Assembly (NCBI GenBank): GCA_947627525.1
Contig: CANQWJ010000086.1
Span: 1 to 5,851 of the forward strand
DNA: 5,851 nt
Direction: 5' to 3'
Source of the DNA: an uncultured Bacilli bacterium
GTDB taxonomy: Bacteria > Bacillota_I > Bacilli_A > RF39 > UBA660
Under the pieces are notes generated by a model. The model did not search any database and had not been told where the DNA came from. It was given only the letters and a program-made list of their open reading frames with translations. Position numbers and translations under genes: made by a program. Below are positions 4,636-5,851 of the stretch, one piece after another. Position 1 is the stretch's first letter, and each line of letters begins with the position of its first letter.

Positions 4636-5772
4636 ATGGAAAAAATTGGTATTATATGTGAATATAACCCTTTTCACAATGGACATTTATATCATTTAAG
4701 GAAAATCAAAGAGAAATATCCTGATTCTTTAATTGTTTTAGTAATGTCAAGTTGCTTTACACAAAGAGGTAATATTAGTATTTTAACTAAAGAAGAAAAG
4801 ACAAGGATTGCTTTAAATTATGGCATTGATTTAATAGTAGAACTTCCCTTTGTCTTTGCCAGTCAAAGTGCGGATGTCTTTGCGAAAGGTGCTATTGCAA
4901 TTCTAAAAGAATTAGATGTCGACTATCTAGTTTTTGGTAGTGAAACAAATGATGTTACAAAATTAGAAGAAATGGCCAACATCCAATTAAATAATTCCCA
5001 ATATGAAGAACTAGTTAAAGAATACATAAAAGAAGGAATTAGTTATCCAACAGCCATGAGTAAAGCGATTAAAAAGATAACTAATTTAGATATTACTACT
5101 CCTAATGATTTATTAGGTCTTTCTTACATTAAAGAAATAATTCGTCAAAAGACAAAAATAATACCAATTACAATTAAAAGAACTAACGATTTTCATAGTA
5201 CTGATTTAAAAGGACAAATAGTTAGCGCAACCGCTATTAGAAAGGCCTTAAAAGAAGATAAAGACATAAAAGATTTTGTTCCTGAAATTACTTATAATTT
5301 TTTAAAAAAGAAAAAAGAATATAATTATTATCCATTATTGAAATACAAAGTTATTACTGAAAAAGAAGCAATAAAAAGATATCAAACTGTCGATGAAGGA
5401 ATTGAGAATAGAATTATTAATAATATTAATAAATGTCAAACTACTAGTGAATTAATTGAAAAGATTAAGACAAAGAGATATACCTATAATAAATTATCAA
5501 GAATGTTAATTCATATTCTTACTTCTCTAACCAAAGAAGAAGGACAAGACCAAGAATTAAAATATATTCGCATATTAGGATTCAATGATAAAGGAAAAGA
5601 TTATTTAAATAAGATTAAGAAACAAGTAAAAATACCAATAATTACCAACATCAAGAAAAAGGATGAAGAATTATTAGATATTGATATAAGAATTGAAAAA
5701 ATATATAACTTAATCACTAATAATGATTTTAATAGTTATAAAAATCCACCTATCCAAATAAAAAAAGACTAG
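4636..5772 (+). CDS. tmcAL: tRNA(Met) cytidine acetate ligase TmcAL (YlbM)
   Basis: TmcAL uses ATP and acetate to form an acetyl-adenylate and acetylates the N4 of the wobble cytidine of elongator tRNA-Met, which secures AUG decoding. The 378 residues show the nucleotidyltransferase-like fold: IGIICEYNPFHNGH with the HxGH motif (14-17), SSCFTQRGNISILTKEEKTRIAL near 38-60, FGSETND (100-106), TPNDLLGLSYIK (155-166), SATAIRKAL (197-205), then KRYTYNKLSRMLIHIL (280-295) and a YIRILGFNDKG block (310-320). It is somewhat shorter than the roughly 415-residue Bacillus protein. ATG 4636 is chosen because GGAGG (4626-4630) is five bases upstream; a TTG at 4624 overlaps that site. In Bacillus the gene adjoins ylbN-rpmF; here it is divergent from them with one extra gene between. 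No terminator is visible after it. Confidence 0.93.
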   Translation: MEKIGIICEYNPFHNGHLYHLRKIKEKYPDSLIVLVMSSCFTQRGNISILTKEEKTRIALNYGIDLIVELPFVFASQSADVFAKGAIAILKELDVDYLVFGSETNDVTKLEEMANIQLNNSQYEELVKEYIKEGISYPTAMSKAIKKITNLDITTPNDLLGLSYIKEIIRQKTKIIPITIKRTNDFHSTDLKGQIVSATAIRKALKEDKDIKDFVPEITYNFLKKKKEYNYYPLLKYKVITEKEAIKRYQTVDEGIENRIINNINKCQTTSELIEKIKTKRYTYNKLSRMLIHILTSLTKEEGQDQELKYIRILGFNDKGKDYLNKIKKQVKIPIITNIKKKDEELLDIDIRIEKIYNLITNNDFNSYKNPPIQIKKD

Positions 5773-5824
5773 TCAGATTATAATACCTTTAAAGTTCACA
5801 CTAAATAAAAAGAGCATAGAGATA

Positions 5825-5847
5825 TGTTAAAATATATTTAGAAAGGA
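5825..5847 (+). promoter_or_regulatory. Possible extended -10 and Shine-Dalgarno of a gene beyond the right edge
   Basis: TGTTAAAAT (5825-5833) resembles an extended -10 box and AAAGGA (5842-5847) a ribosome binding site; a start codon would fall just outside the window. The 79 bases after tmcAL hold no hairpin with a T-run, only the short palindrome GACTAGTC (5767-5774) over the stop codon. Weak evidence. Confidence 0.25.
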
Positions 5848-5851
5848 CTTT

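Noticed and set aside
5767..5784. Palindrome GACTAGTC and a TATAAT at 5779-5784 after tmcAL as terminator or promoter
   Set aside because: The palindrome has no T-run and no loop, and no -35-like hexamer lies 16-18 bases before the TATAAT. Both are likely chance in AT-rich DNA.

Overview
The window is AT-rich (about one third G+C by eye). Genes have purine-rich Shine-Dalgarno sites and promoters close to TTGACA-N17-TATAAT. TGA is used as a true stop (yceD ends in TGA five bases before rpmF), so the code is the standard bacterial one. The neighbourhood tmcAL (ylbM), yceD (ylbN), rpmF is the arrangement known from Bacillota. With the low G+C and the divergent proteins this suggests a low-GC Bacilli lineage, perhaps a gut RF39- or Erysipelotrichales-like bacterium; that placement is inference.

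Layout: six genes lie on the minus strand and one on the plus strand. From right to left on the minus strand: an unrecognised protein with a zincin-type HEINH motif (3459-4556); yceD (2939-3406) and rpmF (2748-2933), a tight pair with a strong promoter and an intrinsic terminator; a ClpX-like AAA+ ATPase with an unusual N-terminal domain (928-2646) under its own promoter, followed 21 bases later by queH (298-906); then, after a hairpin with a U-tract and an extended -10 box, the first 86 codons of a metallo-beta-lactamase-fold hydrolase that runs off the left edge. tmcAL (4636-5772) is divergent from the zincin-like gene, with two promoters interleaved in the 79 bases between them.

Functional theme: several genes serve translation. 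tmcAL makes N4-acetylcytidine at the wobble base of elongator tRNA-Met, queH completes queuosine at the wobble base of the GUN-anticodon tRNAs, rpmF encodes ribosomal protein L32, and yceD is its usual partner. The two least ordinary genes are the ClpX-like ATPase, which keeps the ATPase motifs and a ClpP-type LGF loop but lacks the zinc-binding domain and the sensor-2 arginine, and the zincin-like protein that sits between tmcAL and yceD. A further oddity is a shared 3'-end sequence between rpmF and the zincin-like gene. I see no mobile element, CRISPR array, tRNA or rRNA, and no stretch over 300 bases without a gene.
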